A program made the translations under genes and the position numbers. A DNA stretch of 64,000 nucleotides, taken from Perca fluviatilis. Lineage: Eukaryota; Chordata; Actinopteri; Perciformes; Percidae. Of this stretch, positions 27,734-41,714 are shown piece by piece. Positions within the stretch are counted from its first letter, which is position 1; each line of letters begins with the position of its first letter. The notes below the pieces were generated by a model that searched no databases, was not told the origin of the DNA, and saw nothing but the letters and a program-made list of their open reading frames with translations. The stretch spans positions 28,562,434-28,626,433 of the forward strand of contig NC_053121.1 in the NCBI RefSeq assembly GCF_010015445.1, given 5' to 3'.

Positions 27734-29079
27734 GATAATGAGGGTTGATTTGGGGGAGGATGAAGGACCTGAAGGTAGGAAAGGGAGGATAAGAAAGGAG
27801 AAAAGTTAGTGATGTTTCAGTGATGTATCATGTGTAATGATCACCACATACTAAACACTTTTTCATGCTTTCTGCTACTGCTGCTGCTGCTACACCCCAA
27901 GATGTCTGATTTGGAGCACTTTTACTAGCTGTTATCATAAATGTCTTCATTCTAAGGATTCAACTATTTTTATTCTGCCAAAGAGGATTTCTTCACGTCT
28001 GTCCCTGTGCATTTAAAAAGTTTGCCGTTAGTTATCAGTTGTCCTTGTTTTGCAGTCAGATCTGGTCATGACAAGACTGACAAGGAGAACTGGTGAAAGG
28101 GTAAAGCGGCTGGCTGCAGCATCAGTGTCGAGTTTAACAAGTGGGGCATGTGAGTCAGAGGGAAAGTTTTCTCATTTAAACCTTCTCCACTGTTTTTCCA
28201 ATGTTAAGACTTGTAAACTCAGTTGAGCAGTGTATGATTGGCAAAAGGAGATCTTGCATTCATTTAGTAGTGTTTGTTGTTGTAGTAGTTACAGTCTTGT
28301 TTGCTCTAAACTCCTTCCTCATAGAATAAAGCTATGTCGGCTGACTTTCCTAACTTTGTATACTTCATTATATCATCCATAGCTTACCTCCCTGAACTAT
28401 TTCAATGACTTTTGACTAGTTTGGGTCTTCTCTTTCAAGTTCTTCTCTTTTAACAATACAATTAAAAAGTCTTTCATATATATGTGTGGGCAGTCCCTGA
28501 TTAATGAAGAGCTAAATGGTCCCCATTGGGGCATTCATTTTTAATTAAGCACATCACAGCAGCACATATTTGCCTCTAAGAAGTATGAACATGGACAGCA
28601 TGCAAATAGAGTGATATGCAGTTTGCTTAATCAAGTAGACTACTTAATATATGAAATTCTGTTAATAAATGTGCAGGCAAAGATTTGCTCTTAATCTACT
28701 CATTTACACTTTTGATTAAATGAAAGTGGGTGCTATTGCAATTTACATATTGTCACAAAAGTAGAGCAGGATGTGTTTAACAGCAGATGTTTGCATTTCA
28801 CTGCAACCTTAATTTCCCTATTTTCTCTTAAATATAACACACTGCATCCATATACAATCTGTTACAGCCACACTTCTTTGTCACATAGTTGATCACGCCA
28901 TCTGAATTTGTTTTCACTTAAATATGATTGCATACAATTCCTGTTACAGAAATAATTGCCAGTAATTATACCTGCATACTTGGTAGCCCTCTATAATACA
29001 GCTGACATTTCCATTAATGTAAGGATCTCTGTGCTGTAATGTGGCGACAGGATGAAGATGTGTTGCAGAAACTACTCAC

Positions 29080-29200
29080 TGATTTTGTTCAGGGTTCCAG
29101 ATGAATGGAGGGTTGCAGCAGATGAGTGGAGAGGAGGGCTGGAGGTGAGGAGAAGGGGAGAGGAGAGCGGTGGATGTGGCTGTCGAGGAGAGGGACTGCG
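29080..29200 (-). other. Probable non-coding first exon of spon2
   Basis: On the minus strand a consensus donor (ATCA|GTGAGTAG) at 29080/29079 lies upstream of the spon2 ATG exon, which itself has a good acceptor. The exon start is set from the TATA-like box about 25-30 nt upstream and is approximate. Inferred from signals only. Confidence 0.4.
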
Positions 29201-29220
29201 AGCCTCTAAGTCTTCTTTCG

Positions 29221-29230
29221 CCTATTTATG
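29221..29230 (-). promoter_or_regulatory. Candidate TATA box for spon2
   Basis: Minus-strand CATAAATAGG sits about 140 nt upstream of the predicted first-exon donor, placing a start near 29195. A long pyrimidine-rich tract (plus strand 29240-29350) lies just upstream. This is a motif-level inference. Confidence 0.4.
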
Positions 29231-31865
29231 TCTTCCAGGAGGTTCACCCCTCTCTCTCCTCTCCCTCTTTCCCTCCTTTCTCCCTTTTCTCCCCCCTCCT
29301 TTCTCCCTTTTCCTCCCCCTCCTTCCTCCTCTTGCTCCACTCCCTTCTTCAACTTTCTTCACTTTTCTATCAATACTTTCATACTGTTTGTCAGTGACCT
29401 CCCTGCCTCCCTCATGCCCTTTGACTTTGGCTCTCCCTCCTCCACTGTCCTCCTCCTCTCTCTCCTACTCTTTAGGTATAGCCTATTAACTGGCTAATGT
29501 ATTCAGCAGTTCTAGATGCACTGCCAGGGGTCCTGTGCAGCTTAGTGGGTAGAGTGTAATTTCACAGTGTGATACTGTAGACCTCTCTTTTAACAAATAT
29601 GACTTATGAGGCTAATAATGTATTTCTATCTCTTGGTCAGGTTTTTGAATTGCAGCTGAGCTGCTAGATCCAATTCCAGTACTGCTTTTAAACTCATGTA
29701 GGAAGTTATATTGCCTGTGTCACAGTCAATTTGCATAACTCATTTGATGTGTTTTTCAGGGACTCATAAAGTCGAGTTGAGGCATCATTTAACAAAATAT
29801 CAAGTAATAATAAGCTTTAAGATATAAAGAGACGATGTGTTTGATGGCATAGGGTCAGGGTTTAACAGAAATCTCAAACCTTCAAAATGTTTTTTAGGTA
29901 ATTTTAGGTTTGTATATTACTAATGAACTTGGATTCTTACAGAACCAAATCAGTGATGTATTCCATTTACTTTAAATTGTGATACTTCAGCATTGTGTGT
30001 CTGTAGGTTGAGGGTGTGGTGCTTGACATACTGAAACTGGAGGTGGCAGACAGCTTTCCACACACTCACGTGCAAACACAAATATGTACCAGCATGCTGA
30101 ATCAGCCCACATCTAATAATTTCCATATGGTCACACAAACTAACACACCTACACCCACCCACCCCACACACACACAGACCAGTTGCCCTTAATCAACCTC
30201 TCTCAATTTCCAGGATTTATTGTTTATACTTCAGAATCCAGTCTGCTTCTGTCAGTGGCATTTGAAAAGGGGAAGGTTAACTCATCACCGCCTTCATAAC
30301 TCTTGCACAGCGAGCAGTGCTGTTCTGTATTCAGTTTCATCGAGGGTAGTAGAGAAAAAACATAAGAAGGAAGCAGCATGAGCAATATTGCTGAAGTGGG
30401 TGATTTTGGTCCCTGGGACAGAGTACTGCTGGCTTAATTCATGAGGTGGATTAACAGGTACGTACATAATGTACATAGTGTAAGCCTAAGCACATTACAT
30501 GGTCACTGCAGAAGGCAGCAGGGTGCCATATTCACTAGAAAAACCATCCTTTATATTCCTGTGTCTGCAGATATCCACACTGTTGCAGTGTCCTGGATCA
30601 AACCCCTGAATCCCAACCATGTCCTGGTCTGTTGCTCTGTTGCAACAGACCACGCATTGCCAACCCTCGAATTGCCCCACAGGAATTAACATCATCAAGT
30701 TATTATGAGTAGTAGTAGTATGTATGTATCTTGATGACGTATAGATGGGTAGATCTGCCAGTAGACAAAACACTCCAAGGTCCAGTTACACTCACACAAA
30801 TTTTCTCAGTTGTGATGGATGTTTGTACTTGTTAATCAACTCTGTTATTCTGAGCACTTTTAGGACTTTTCTGCCATGTTGGCTCAAAAGTTGATCTTCA
30901 CAGTTCATTCTTGACCATGAAAACAGCCAGATCAAGCTTTCGGCCGTATCACACAGACTTCATCTGTATGTTTATGGCAAGTGTATATTTATTTTCTCTC
31001 GTGTCATTTCTATGGTTTTCTTTTGTCTAAAATATCAAAATTATTTGATATCTTGCTGCCTGAATGTGAGTGAATGTTGTCACTCTTACTGTACAATACA
31101 GTTTTAGTGTTTTGGGAACTGTTGTTGATGCAGAGACAGATGTGACTCTCACAAACGTATACTGTCCATGGTCTCAACTTGTGTTATTGCATTATTGCCT
31201 CTTCTGTTGCTGCAGCGATGCACAACTTTATATGTAAAGGATGGCCTATTTTTGCTTTATATTTTCAGCACTTAAAGACTAAGGTTTTGATTTAAAAACA
31301 AAATGGAACTGGTACAAGATGATGGTGTGTTTGTGTAAGAAAACAAACAGTCTTATGTTGTTTGAAAGGAAGCTGTAATAACTTGGGGAGAGGAGAGTCT
31401 AAGAGAATATAAGTGAAGAAGCACCACGAGAGCCTTGGGCCAAAGAGGCAAGTCTGGCACGTGCCTGCTGCAACTGCAGTGGGAGTTGAAGATGTCCATA
31501 TTGTGGTGGGAAACTGGGAGTAGTGTCAGCACCCCATATATTTCAGTGGTAATAACGATGGCGTGTGGATAGAATAAATCTCTTAAGGATGGGAACCAGA
31601 GTCTGAAGTTCAGTATAATGGGTGTGTTCATCTGAGACCTTTTGGAAATTATACACTATCATCACGTTGTTGTAATTTGGTTACCAAGGGACAAAACTGA
31701 CTTAACTAGCACACCTGTAACCAATTTCTGAAACGTATACGGTCAATTCACATTTAATTTAAAAAGATAAATATAGAATTTACTAAATATCTATGTATAC
31801 AGTATATTATTTAAACATGAGACCGTTAGCTATCATGTACACAGTAAGAGACACACACAAACTAA
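29231..31865. other. Intergenic; no gene seen
   Basis: Begins with a long C/T-rich tract (29240-29350). I see no splice-supported coding exon and no recognisable RNA gene. Confidence 0.5.
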
Positions 31866-32228
31866 AGGGATAGTATGGATTTGTTGAAGTAGGGTTGCAT
31901 TAGATACTTATCCATACATAGTCAGTGTATTAATGGCTTCATTTCCCCACATGTAAACTTAAACAGGGCTGTTTGACGGCAAGGTAAAGTGGTGAAAAAT
32001 ATTCTACATATAGTGTACACTTAAACTAATGTTTTTTATTGGGTGGTCCTTTTTTTAGGTGGCTAAACTAAGTTTTGCAGCTGCTCCTATTTACAGCAGT
32101 ACATTGCTTAGCTTCCGTGTCTGTACTCCTGCCTGCTTCTCCAAACTGGGGGCGTGCCGACCGCCATCTAATGTAGGTATGGATAAGTACCTCATACAAC
32201 TCCACTTAAATAATTCGGAACTATCACT
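31866..32228. mobile_element. TTAA-type MITE
   Basis: Ends AGGGATAG and CTATCACT are inverted repeats, with longer imperfect inverted arms that both contain ACTTATCCATAC. Flanks are CTAA (mutated) and TTAA. No coding content. Confidence 0.65.
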
Positions 32229-33209
32229 TTAAGCAATGATGCCATAATGTTATAGTCCCAAGCTGTAATGTTTTTGACCAAATAAATTATATATATTTGA
32301 ATTTTCAGTAAACTAAAGATAAGACCCCAATCAAACCCCATTCTTGATACTATTTGTCATAAGGTAACTGATAAGTCTAACTTTCTAATTTGAATTTTTG
32401 AATGGGGCAGAAAGGAATAAGAAGAAATTATTCTGTTGCATAGTAGTGTAGTGCCCTTAGTATAATACTGTTAGCAGATACTAAAGGCGCATTTGCTGCT
32501 CCCAGTTGTTAATACACGTCATTTCCAACAGAAGTGTGGGACCTGTGTGTTATTACATTCTGCTTACTTCTTTCTTTCGAAACATTTCTCATGCAAACAA
32601 ATCTGTCTATATTTAGTCAGTTTATTAAAAGCTCTGTGAGTTTGGGGAGCAGCTTCCAGTCGTGTTTTCAATTTTGGTGATGAGTTGAGATTTAGTTTAC
32701 ATTTGGATCATATATTGTGCCTTTATCAGATCGAATCAGTGTTATTGTCTAATCAAGTGAACAATTGAAAAGTTAGTGCCCCGAGTGACCTGCATTTAAC
32801 AGTTAATCGTGACACTGTTAAGGCACTAGAAGGTTCAGAGCCAATGTGAACTGATCAATGTGACTGAAAGTCTGTGTTGGTTTTGTAGAGTGCTGCGCGT
32901 GGCGTTTCTTACATTCAAATTCAAAACTTGAATCAGCCAGTACAATACTTGCCATTGGCTGCACCCACTAACTTCTCTGGTGTTTCATATAAATAAAGGA
33001 TGTGAAACAGATTCAATCCTTTTTATATCCAAAAACTGGTTTACAAGCTAAGTAACATCATTGAACTTTCTAAAAGAAACTGGAAGAAAAGCTGAACACA
33101 TTGATTTCGGTGACCGGGTGAATGTCAAGATGCTGAAGTCCACCAAGGGGTCACCATATGTCAACCCAATGGACCGGAAAGCCTGTAAACAAAACAGCAG
33201 AGTGTGTTG

Positions 33210-33233
33210 TTGTTGTTGTTGTTGTTGTTGTTG
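33210..33233. repeat. (TTG)n trinucleotide repeat
   Basis: About eight TTG/GTT units. Confidence 0.9.
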
Positions 33234-33636
33234 GGGTAATGGCCGGCGTTGCTACGGTGACAGAATGTGAGTTCATTGTTTTGGCTCTGGCTTCGTTTAA
33301 GAGAGGTTTAGCGCTGACCACATTGTATCTGGAAATACTGATAAACAGACACAAATATGGACACAAAGAGAGGTTGAGTCATGTGCTTTCAAACACACAC
33401 ACACCAGCCCGGTCTCACGCCAGGTCATGAAATAGTCACGTTATTTGGATTTATTGATTCATGTACATTTATTATGTGTACAGGTCACGATTTTCAAACC
33501 TGCTCGGGGGGGGGCGGGGGGCATTATGTCTGCAGTGAAATGGAGGGATTTGACCTCCCACAATTTAACTGGTTGAGGTGGCAGATATGGACTTGACTCC
33601 GGTCAAAGAATCAGGCTCCAGAGGAGAGTATGTCTG

Positions 33637-34914
33637 GGGTCTGTTTCAGAAAGCAGGTTTAGTGAAAACTCTGAGTTTTTTAACCTTGAGATGAGGGAAA
33701 CTCTGGGTTTTCTGTTTCAGAAAGAGAGGTAACTTAACCTCAGAGTCAGTTACTATGGTAACTGAGCCTGTGAACCTAACCTGGTCGGGAGCAGGTTTTC
33801 CTCAAGAAACCTCGAGTTTCTCTCAGTGTTCTCCCCTCTGACACAGCGCTCTTCCATTTCCTCATTCATTCATTCAGTCTGTATCAGGCGCATATTAGCA
33901 CAGTTTATCTGCATGAATAAAAAAACGTATTGGTTTATGTTAGGCAGATTATAAAATGTTTTTTTTCTCAAACGCTGCATGTCCTTTTGTCGACGATCCC
34001 GTTGATGAAGAAGCTGTATTACTTCAAAGAGAGTTTACGTCGGGAGATGATATGTATATGTATGAAATGTATTTTCATTTCCAGATAACCAACTTGAGAG
34101 GTATTTTCTTCACAGTCCATCAGATACGTAGATACCTTATCCGTCCTCATATCACTAATATCAACCATCGTGGACATGCTCTTACATCCCAGCAGATTCT
34201 TTGTGTCGCATTGTGTTTTGCAAACGGCAACATTGGTGATGCGGAGCATATTAGTAAAGTCACTGTACGCAGAGCCGTCAGAAAAGTGTGCCTTGCTCTG
34301 AAACATTTTTAAACGTTTTTGTAGTGTTCCCTGGACACAAACCAGTGAGAGCCATTAAAAAGAATTAAATGATTATAAATTATATTTCTGTTAATGATCA
34401 TGGTGCTGCAGGCTCAGAATGGGATTAGTAGTAGCTTTTTCGCCCGCAGGTTTGCACCTCAAATGAAAAGGTTTAATACCATTCCAGTTTTCACCAGTAA
34501 TATTATAGGTTACCTGTGATTAAATGACATTAATACGCTGTCGATGCTTATGCATTGACTCGAGCAGCAATTTTCTCCCACACCAATTCTCGCTGTTTTA
34601 CAGCAGCCGCTGTGTTGCTTTTTTAACTAAATATTTGTTCAAACTCGCTGTTTGCGCGCATGAGTATTTCCGCCGACCAGTTTGTTTGTGGTTGTTACTA
34701 TGGTGAATCGTAGTATCATGGCTCCATTCATGCTGCCTTTTTATTGTGGTGGTGCATCCGCTAAGCTCTGAGTCAACCTACTTCGAGTTGATTGAATCAA
34801 CTCAAATCAGCTGTTCTGGAACCGAAAACTCAGAGTTTCCCATCTCAGGGTAAATCAACTCAGAGATCAGGGTTAGACTCAGAGTTAGTTAAACCTCCTT
34901 CCTGACACGGGCCC
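33637..34914 (+). mobile_element. PIF/Harbinger element, degenerate
   Basis: Ends GGGTCTGTTTCAGAAAGCAG and CTTCCTGACACGGGCCC are imperfect inverted repeats, and CTG is present on both sides as a candidate 3-bp duplication. It carries a transposase remnant at 33956-34312. The rest, including the DDE catalytic part, is missing. Confidence 0.75.
33956..34312 (+). pseudogene. Harbinger transposase N-terminal remnant (118 codons)
   Basis: Reads CPFVDDPVDEEAVLLQREF, then a middle with HRGHALTSQQILCVALCFAN and a helix-turn-helix-like GDAEHISKVTVRRAVRKVCL before a stop. These blocks match the N-terminal part of HARBI1-like transposases as I remember them. About two thirds of a normal protein is absent, so it cannot be active. 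It sits wholly inside the Harbinger element. Confidence 0.8.
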
Positions 34915-35265
34915 CTGGTTAACAGAGCTGCTGTTGTTTGTGTTGGTGTTTGTGGTCTACTAGAAACAAAGATAAATACAATAAGAATATCTATTTAATA
35001 TATTTACAATTTATTTACATTTAAATTTACATATAAACACTCAGACCACACACAGAATGCGATATAAACCGGCGTTATCACATATTAACGGCGATGATTA
35101 GCTAAGTAGACTCTAATGCCGCCACTTCCAAATCAACATAGAGGAAACACTGCACACGCATGCATGTATGCATACATTTCTCAAACACAGTAAATAAAAC
35201 CGAGAACATATTAGTCACATGTCATTCATTATGAATCAGTTGCTCTCCCCCGTATTTCTTACTTT

Positions 35266-35315
<50 letters not shown>

Positions 35316-38300
35316 CCCGGTCTTAGCAACCTCCCCTGTCCCCGGGGCCTTGTTAAAGCAATAATCACCCCTGATTTCCGGGAATAATTTCCACCACTGT
35401 GTAGGAGCAATCTGTGTGCATGTACATTCATTTGCACATTTCTGGATAAATTGTGTGTGTGTCCCTTCTAATGGAAGCTGCAGGTCAGAGCAAAAACCAG
35501 GCCGATGGTGATATTTTATATCTGTGCAGCACATGGCTCACCATGGTTTTTGGCTGGAGCTTTACTCATGGTTATGCTAGTATAACGTTTCTGTGGTGTA
35601 TGTTGTGCTTCTTTGTTCAATGTTGAATGAATATTTTGTACTTCGACTGTAAATATACTACTGACTTGACTTCACCCATGTGAATGACTGTAATATTGGC
35701 TTCTTTTAATGTTGGTTGTACAGGAATTCAATCACAAACTGTCTGACCTGCCTCAACCCTGTAATGATACACTATCTGAGTCCCACTGTTTAACTCCACA
35801 GAAGCAGACTGCTGGTATTGTAACTGACTGTAACTTTGTTGAATGTTTGTGCCATCATAAATCAAAACCCACTACTATCAGACAAGCCAATATTAAATGT
35901 CAAGACCAAAGCAGTTTATATCTGAGAATTATGGATGAACAGCTCTGGTCCAGGGTATTAGGTGACCGCAGAGTATTAATACACAACACATATAAATTCA
36001 ACTTTAGGATATCACAGTTGCTGAGGCTGCTGTTCTCGCTCCCCCTCAGTCATTCCTGTGTCTTTCATTGGGATTTGCTGAGCAGTTGGCACCTGGATTG
36101 CATTGTTCAGTTTTACTAGATAACTGGTTTATAAAGATGCAGGTCAGATTTGCACATGGGCAATGTCAAATGGAGTCAGGATGTCGATGGGAGATGAGAT
36201 CATTAAGACCCCACACACACACACGCTTCCCATTATGCTTTGGGGGATTTAGAAAGGAAGTATAATGTATAATGTTGCCATTGATTCACTGAGTTAGCCA
36301 GTGGTAGTCAGTTAAACCTCCAGGAGGAGCAAAAGCATATAATTGTCACAGTAAAGTACAGTACAGTATGTTTTTCATTACAAAGGCTTGCAAATCACTG
36401 CAGCCTTTCTCTTTTCTTTCTCTATGCTAGTGAGTTAAGAGGCCTGTCATTACTATCCTGGATTTATATTTTTTTCATTAGTTTATAGTCTGTTTTTATG
36501 TCCTGTATGGAACTGGGTCTCAACCTTGTTGATTGCCTAAAATGTTTTGAAATTTTATTGCTGTTACTTTGGTTTTATGTCTTCATATTCTTCTGTCTAT
36601 AATTATTTTTCTCTGTCTGATGATATTTCAATATTTTACCCCCTACTGTCTCTGTCTTTCTCTCTTATCCAGGGTAGACCGCTCCTCCTACCTCTTTCAC
36701 AGCCTCTCATTCTCTTTTGCCCTTTCTCTTCTCTCTGACCTGCTAAAGTGAGATCCCATCATGTTTTTCCCATCATGCTCTCCTCCCACCCTGCGGTGAG
36801 GCGGTGAACCCCCGGCCGGAGGTATAAAGGACATGATTTACAGGGCCCCTTTTGCAAACAAAAAAAGGGAAAAAAAACATGAAATGAAAGATCAGTTTTC
36901 CAGCACAGTAGTCTTATGCTTCATTGCAGGTTTCACTCTTCAAAGTTTTGACTTGAAATATGCACAGTACTCCGGCAACAACACGGTGTGGTCCAATTTT
37001 GTGAGGTTGCAAAAGTGCCACAACGTAATTCCACGGGAGAAGAAAACAGTGATAAAGCCGGTTTCTGTTTTCTCCATATGTGTTCTGTTGACATGTCTGG
37101 ATGGAGCGACAGGGAGATCCAAATGAGGGAGGAAGTGGGAGTAACAGTTAAGCATTAAGGCCCAAGGCTGCGGTATTGACACATTGTAATTTTCTGTTTT
37201 AAAAGAAAGCATGCAATGTAAAGTTCCAATTAAATGAAGTCTGGCTTTTTCATCTTGTTAGCCAGTTGTTCATACAATTTAAAGCTTATGGTGGTTGTGG
37301 AAAGCTGTTGTCAAAGAATGCGGTTTTAAATTAGCCGGAAAGGACAGTTAGCAAAGTGTGATGCTGCTGAGCTGTTAGGAGTGAATCAAAACATTTTGGA
37401 TTGGACGTTATTGACACTGTTAAAATATACAAGTGTGATAAGCATATCAACATTTCTCAAAAGCAAGAGTACCAGGACTGGATTTCTGATTCTCTGCCAC
37501 ACAGATATTTTGACTGAAAAACATTGCACAATGGCTGTTCCAATGTAAAATATTTTGAATTACTGAAGCAAGACACCATTTGATATTACTCCAAAATAGT
37601 ACTTATTTTAACCACTATTTTCCCTGTAAAATGTCGGAAACATGCCTGCATCTTTTTCAGAAACCTGTTTCATACTGTTACTCTGTACACCCTGGGAGCT
37701 TTCCAGCATGAACACAGTCTTCTGCTATTGACTATGGCCAACAGAGCAGAGTCAAGTTGATCATATAAAACCTCTAATTGCGATGTGAAACCACAGATGT
37801 TACACTACAAAGTCCGTTAGGGGTTTGACTAAGCCTATCACTGATTCTATAGAGTGCTTTAAACCCAGAAGTCTGGAAATTAAAGCATCAGGCTTGTGGC
37901 TGGAAAGTCACCAATTCACATCCTGGACAGAGTTAAGAAGAAAAATCAACAGAAGTTTCCAGTCCCTAAGCAACCGAGACATTTTATTCCCAAATGGTCT
38001 GATGGAACAGGTCCACAGTAAGACTGTGTTTACACTGGAAAGCTCCCAGGTGGTTTTGACAGAAAATGTAGAACTTCCCCAGATTTTACTTTGATATAAT
38101 TGGCTAATGAAGTAATGAAGTGAATGAATGGAGTGAGAATCTAACCTCTAAATGCTGTATTTATTAAGTTGTGTTATTTTGCCTCCTGCCACAAAACGGT
38201 GGCTGCACTTCATTGAGGCTTTTTTTTTAAAATAAATGTTCCGTACCAAATTAGCTTTTTTTTTAAACTGAAAACCTGTCCTGCTTGGGCTGCAGTGGTG

Positions 38301-38847
38301 ATGGCTGTTAGACTCAGCGCAACAGAAATCAGAATTATTGGCATTTAGTCACTTATGGGAATCTTGCACACATCTTCATCTTTTTATTTGGTATTTGTTT
38401 CTTTCAGCAAACAATATACTTGCAATTCCCATTGTTTCCCTCTTGACTACAATGAAAATACCACTATTGCTAGTGTGTATGTACTGACCTCTCACTCTAA
38501 TCTTGAGCACCTACCACAAATGCAGACTTGTGTTTGTTGGGGAATCAAACATGCAACCAGTTGGGTATGAGTGGAGTCTATCTGCCGGACAGGTTGCAAC
38601 ATAATCAGAAACACATTGAGTCCTAGTCAACATCTCACCTCTCCGTTGAAAACATCTGTGCCCAGACAGACAGACGCTCCTCCTGAACCAAAACACTGTC
38701 AGACAGTGACAGACTAGGCCCATAAATTTCACCACTGGATGTACACCAGTACATCTGTGCTTCAGTGTCAAAACAAACCCCAAACACCCATAAATAAGGG
38801 TTATAACACTTACATAACCACAATAAAGAGTAAAGCTATTGGCTTTA
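34915..38847. other. Intergenic; no gene seen
   Basis: Contains a (CA)n array (35269-35312) and two open frames (35709-36119 and 36833-37126) without recognisable domains, splice signals or family resemblance. A TATA-like GGTATAAAGG at 36820-36829 follows a short GC-rich patch. Confidence 0.45.
35269..35312. repeat. (CA)n microsatellite
   Basis: About 22 CA units. Confidence 0.96.
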
Positions 38848-38935
38848 GGGTTGGGCGATATCCCCTAAATTGGCAGTTGACGACGTTTACAGTAAAACGT
38901 CGTGATGGACGATGATATCGTCGTTGTTGGGGGGA
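38848..38935. mobile_element. hAT-like left end, partner not found
   Basis: TAGGGTTGGGCGATATCCCC followed by GATATCGTCG-type repeats resembles the terminus of common fish hAT elements. No matching right end was found nearby. Confidence 0.4.
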
Positions 38936-40044
38936 GGGAGGGGGGTTCTTTTTTACATAAATATTTGTTTCTACTACTATGAGCTAACAACATATAAACA
39001 ATCTGACATACATTTAAATGCCCTCTGTAAATAGACAGTATTAAATGCTGGCGCTGGTAGGGGCAGTAAATAACAACTTGACCTACTTTCACTTAACTAC
39101 AGTGTCGTAAAGTCTAGACTCAATCAGATGTCCGTGATCGGCTTAACGACAGGAAAGTGGAACGTTTGCCTCTAACAGAGCGACCGTAATAACCTAATAT
39201 ACCATTACTGAGTTTAAACTACATTATCGGTTATATTAGCACTGAATAACGCATTCAATAAACAGAAACATAACTCTGCACATGAACAGATGCGCAGTAT
39301 TAGCTCACACATTAAATAGCACCCTCGTGAATTAGCCTACTGTTGCTAACGTACATTCATAAATCCTACATAACATCGTCATCAGACTTACTTATTCATG
39401 CACGCACACAGTAGTATCCACAAAGTTAGTCCAATGAGGGGATAAAGGAAAGTGTGATAGGGTTCCACGTTAACGCTTTTTTCTCTCTCGCTCGAGACAG
39501 CTGTGTCCAAGCCGAGGCGCAATTCAAAGCCAGACTGTCATGGTGGCTTGTTCAGAATACGATCTCATATTGTACTAAAATAGTTCACTGAAACATGTTT
39601 CTGAAAACATTTTAAGCGAGAAATAGGCCATGCAGTTGCTGAATCTGTCTTCATTTCAGCTCAACAAAGGTCAGTTTCAACCATTTCCGGGTGAGTCCCG
39701 ACTGCCCTGTCTCCGACTGAACATGTCAGGTCGGCCAAAATAAAGGCCGACAGCCCCTCAGATGGACGGCGGCACGGAACAGACTCGAGTCACTGACCTC
39801 GCCAGAATGTCCAACGGCCATCAAATGTGAGCATTTGCCCATTCAAGTCGGTTACAACGACAGAGAGAGAGAGAGAGATGAACCCTAACCATAACACCAG
39901 ATACTGACTGTTTTTTTTTTTTTACTCATGAAAAATGGGGGCAAAAACAACAGTGTTGCGTTTATAATTTTGTTCAGTGTATAACACTTATCCTCCTTAT
40001 CCCATAATTTACTGGCAACAAAACATAACTAGTAGAATAAAAGG

Positions 40045-40240
40045 CTGTTAAAGAATAAGACATACTTTATTGATCCTGCAAGGGGAAATTACATTTTTTC
40101 ACTTTGTTGTTAGTTATTGCACACATTACATACACATACCACGACCTGTACATGCACTAACGGAGAGATGTCAGAGTGAGGGAGCTGCCCATGACAGGCA
40201 CCCCGCGCACCCCCAAAGGTTTACACAGGCCTACAGATGG
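40045..40240. mobile_element. Possible retroposon fragment (LINE/SINE tail)
   Basis: ACTTTATTGATCCTGCAAGG followed by GGAAATTACA resembles a retroposon tail sequence common in fish. It is a family-level guess only. Confidence 0.35.
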
Positions 40241-41061
40241 CAGTACACAGACCAGAACAAATCCAAATCTCAGAACAAGTTACACACGCAATTTTAATAG
40301 TTTAACAACATTTTCTGGGTAGTTTCTGTGGTTTTTTTTCCTATCAATTCTGATTATGTAATCGAAGGACTACAGTAGGAGTAAACTGTTGGCACTGCTT
40401 CTCCTGAACATGATGTGGTAAAACGATTTGCATGTACTGTACACAGAGGCTTTGGCTGGAGGTTGACTCTACAATTTGATTCAATGCTGGTTTGAGAATT
40501 GAGGCTAATTATTAAGATCAAGGTCAGAACAAAACTATAACGCAGAGGTTTGTGGCGCTAAACAGCAAAGCTAGCAATGAGTTACACACTCAAACTCTAC
40601 ACAGAGATTTACATTCCATAATTTAACTGACTAATTATATAGTACATCTCTTATATGGAAGTTTAGCATCATGTCTGTCTGACAGGACGGAAGGATCTCT
40701 GTATAGGAAACAGACACACCGATCAAAGTAATCTGTTGACTAAAATAAGCCTGGGGGTCAGGGTATTCACAAGGGACTCTGTTATATAACTGTTATTTAC
40801 GTAGTAACAAAATGGATCATCCAAGAAGAATATATAACATGTTATGCCACACACATGTATTATGAAGATGCACCCCCACCCCTGTGCAACTTTACCCTCT
40901 GCCTTATATCAACAATATGTCTGTTGCAGTAACTCTGCCAGCCTGGATGAAATGATTAGAGCTTGCAAATGTTGTTTCTGCGTCCTAAAGAAAAAAGGAA
41001 GGCAGGAGTTGAAAATGGAATTACCAAAGCTTACAATTTCCATGAAATAGACTAAAATCCT

Positions 41062-41258
41062 TAGCCTGGGTAAACCCTGACGAACTTCCGGCAAATTTGA
41101 GATTTGCTCTGCAAGTCAGTCTGGCGAAGAGCCCATTCAAACCCATTTCCAATGTACCCAAAATCGAGGCACCAATTGCAACCGCTGAGGCGGGCTTTAC
41201 ACCAATCACAACCGTTGAGGGGGAATGACATGCAGCAAAGGGAGTCGAACCCAGGCTA
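41062..41258. mobile_element. MITE with TAGCCTGGGT terminal repeats
   Basis: TAGCCTGGGT at 41062 is complementary to ACCCAGGCTA at 41249-41258. Superfamily is uncertain. A hAT element abuts its right end. Confidence 0.55.
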
Positions 41259-41628
41259 GGACTTTGACTTTTGCCCAAAAATCATATTCGAAGTTCGTTT
41301 GTTTATTAATATTAATATTTGAATATATTCAAATATTTATTAATATTTTGACCATTAAATGCCTTCAGTAAGACCTATATTTTTTTTATCAAACTTAAGT
41401 TGTAGATGTTCTGTCCACCAGAGGGCAGTGTATCAGTCAATGGCAATAGGCAGACGATGTTTTCAGAAGAAAAACACAGTTATTAAAATTGTTAATATTA
41501 TTAAAAGTCAGACCCTGGATTAAACACAAACAAAAAGTATGCCTTCGACAGGAAGTTCGGTGCTTTCACCGTAGCCTACGTAAGTGGTCTGATGTTTATA
41601 CTTGTGCGCTGGTGTGTGCGTCGAGCCG

Positions 41629-41714
<86 letters not shown>

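Noticed and set aside
29052..29497. Plus-strand frames of 75-145 aa rich in Ser, Pro and Leu
   Set aside because: They come from a C/T-rich tract upstream of spon2; composition explains them.
29521..29570. tRNA-like CAGCTTAGTGGGTAGAG
   Set aside because: It resembles an A box but no B box follows at the right distance, so neither a tRNA nor a SINE is supported.
35709..36119. 136-aa plus-strand frame
   Set aside because: No recognisable domain, no splice signals with neighbouring frames, ordinary AT-rich sequence.
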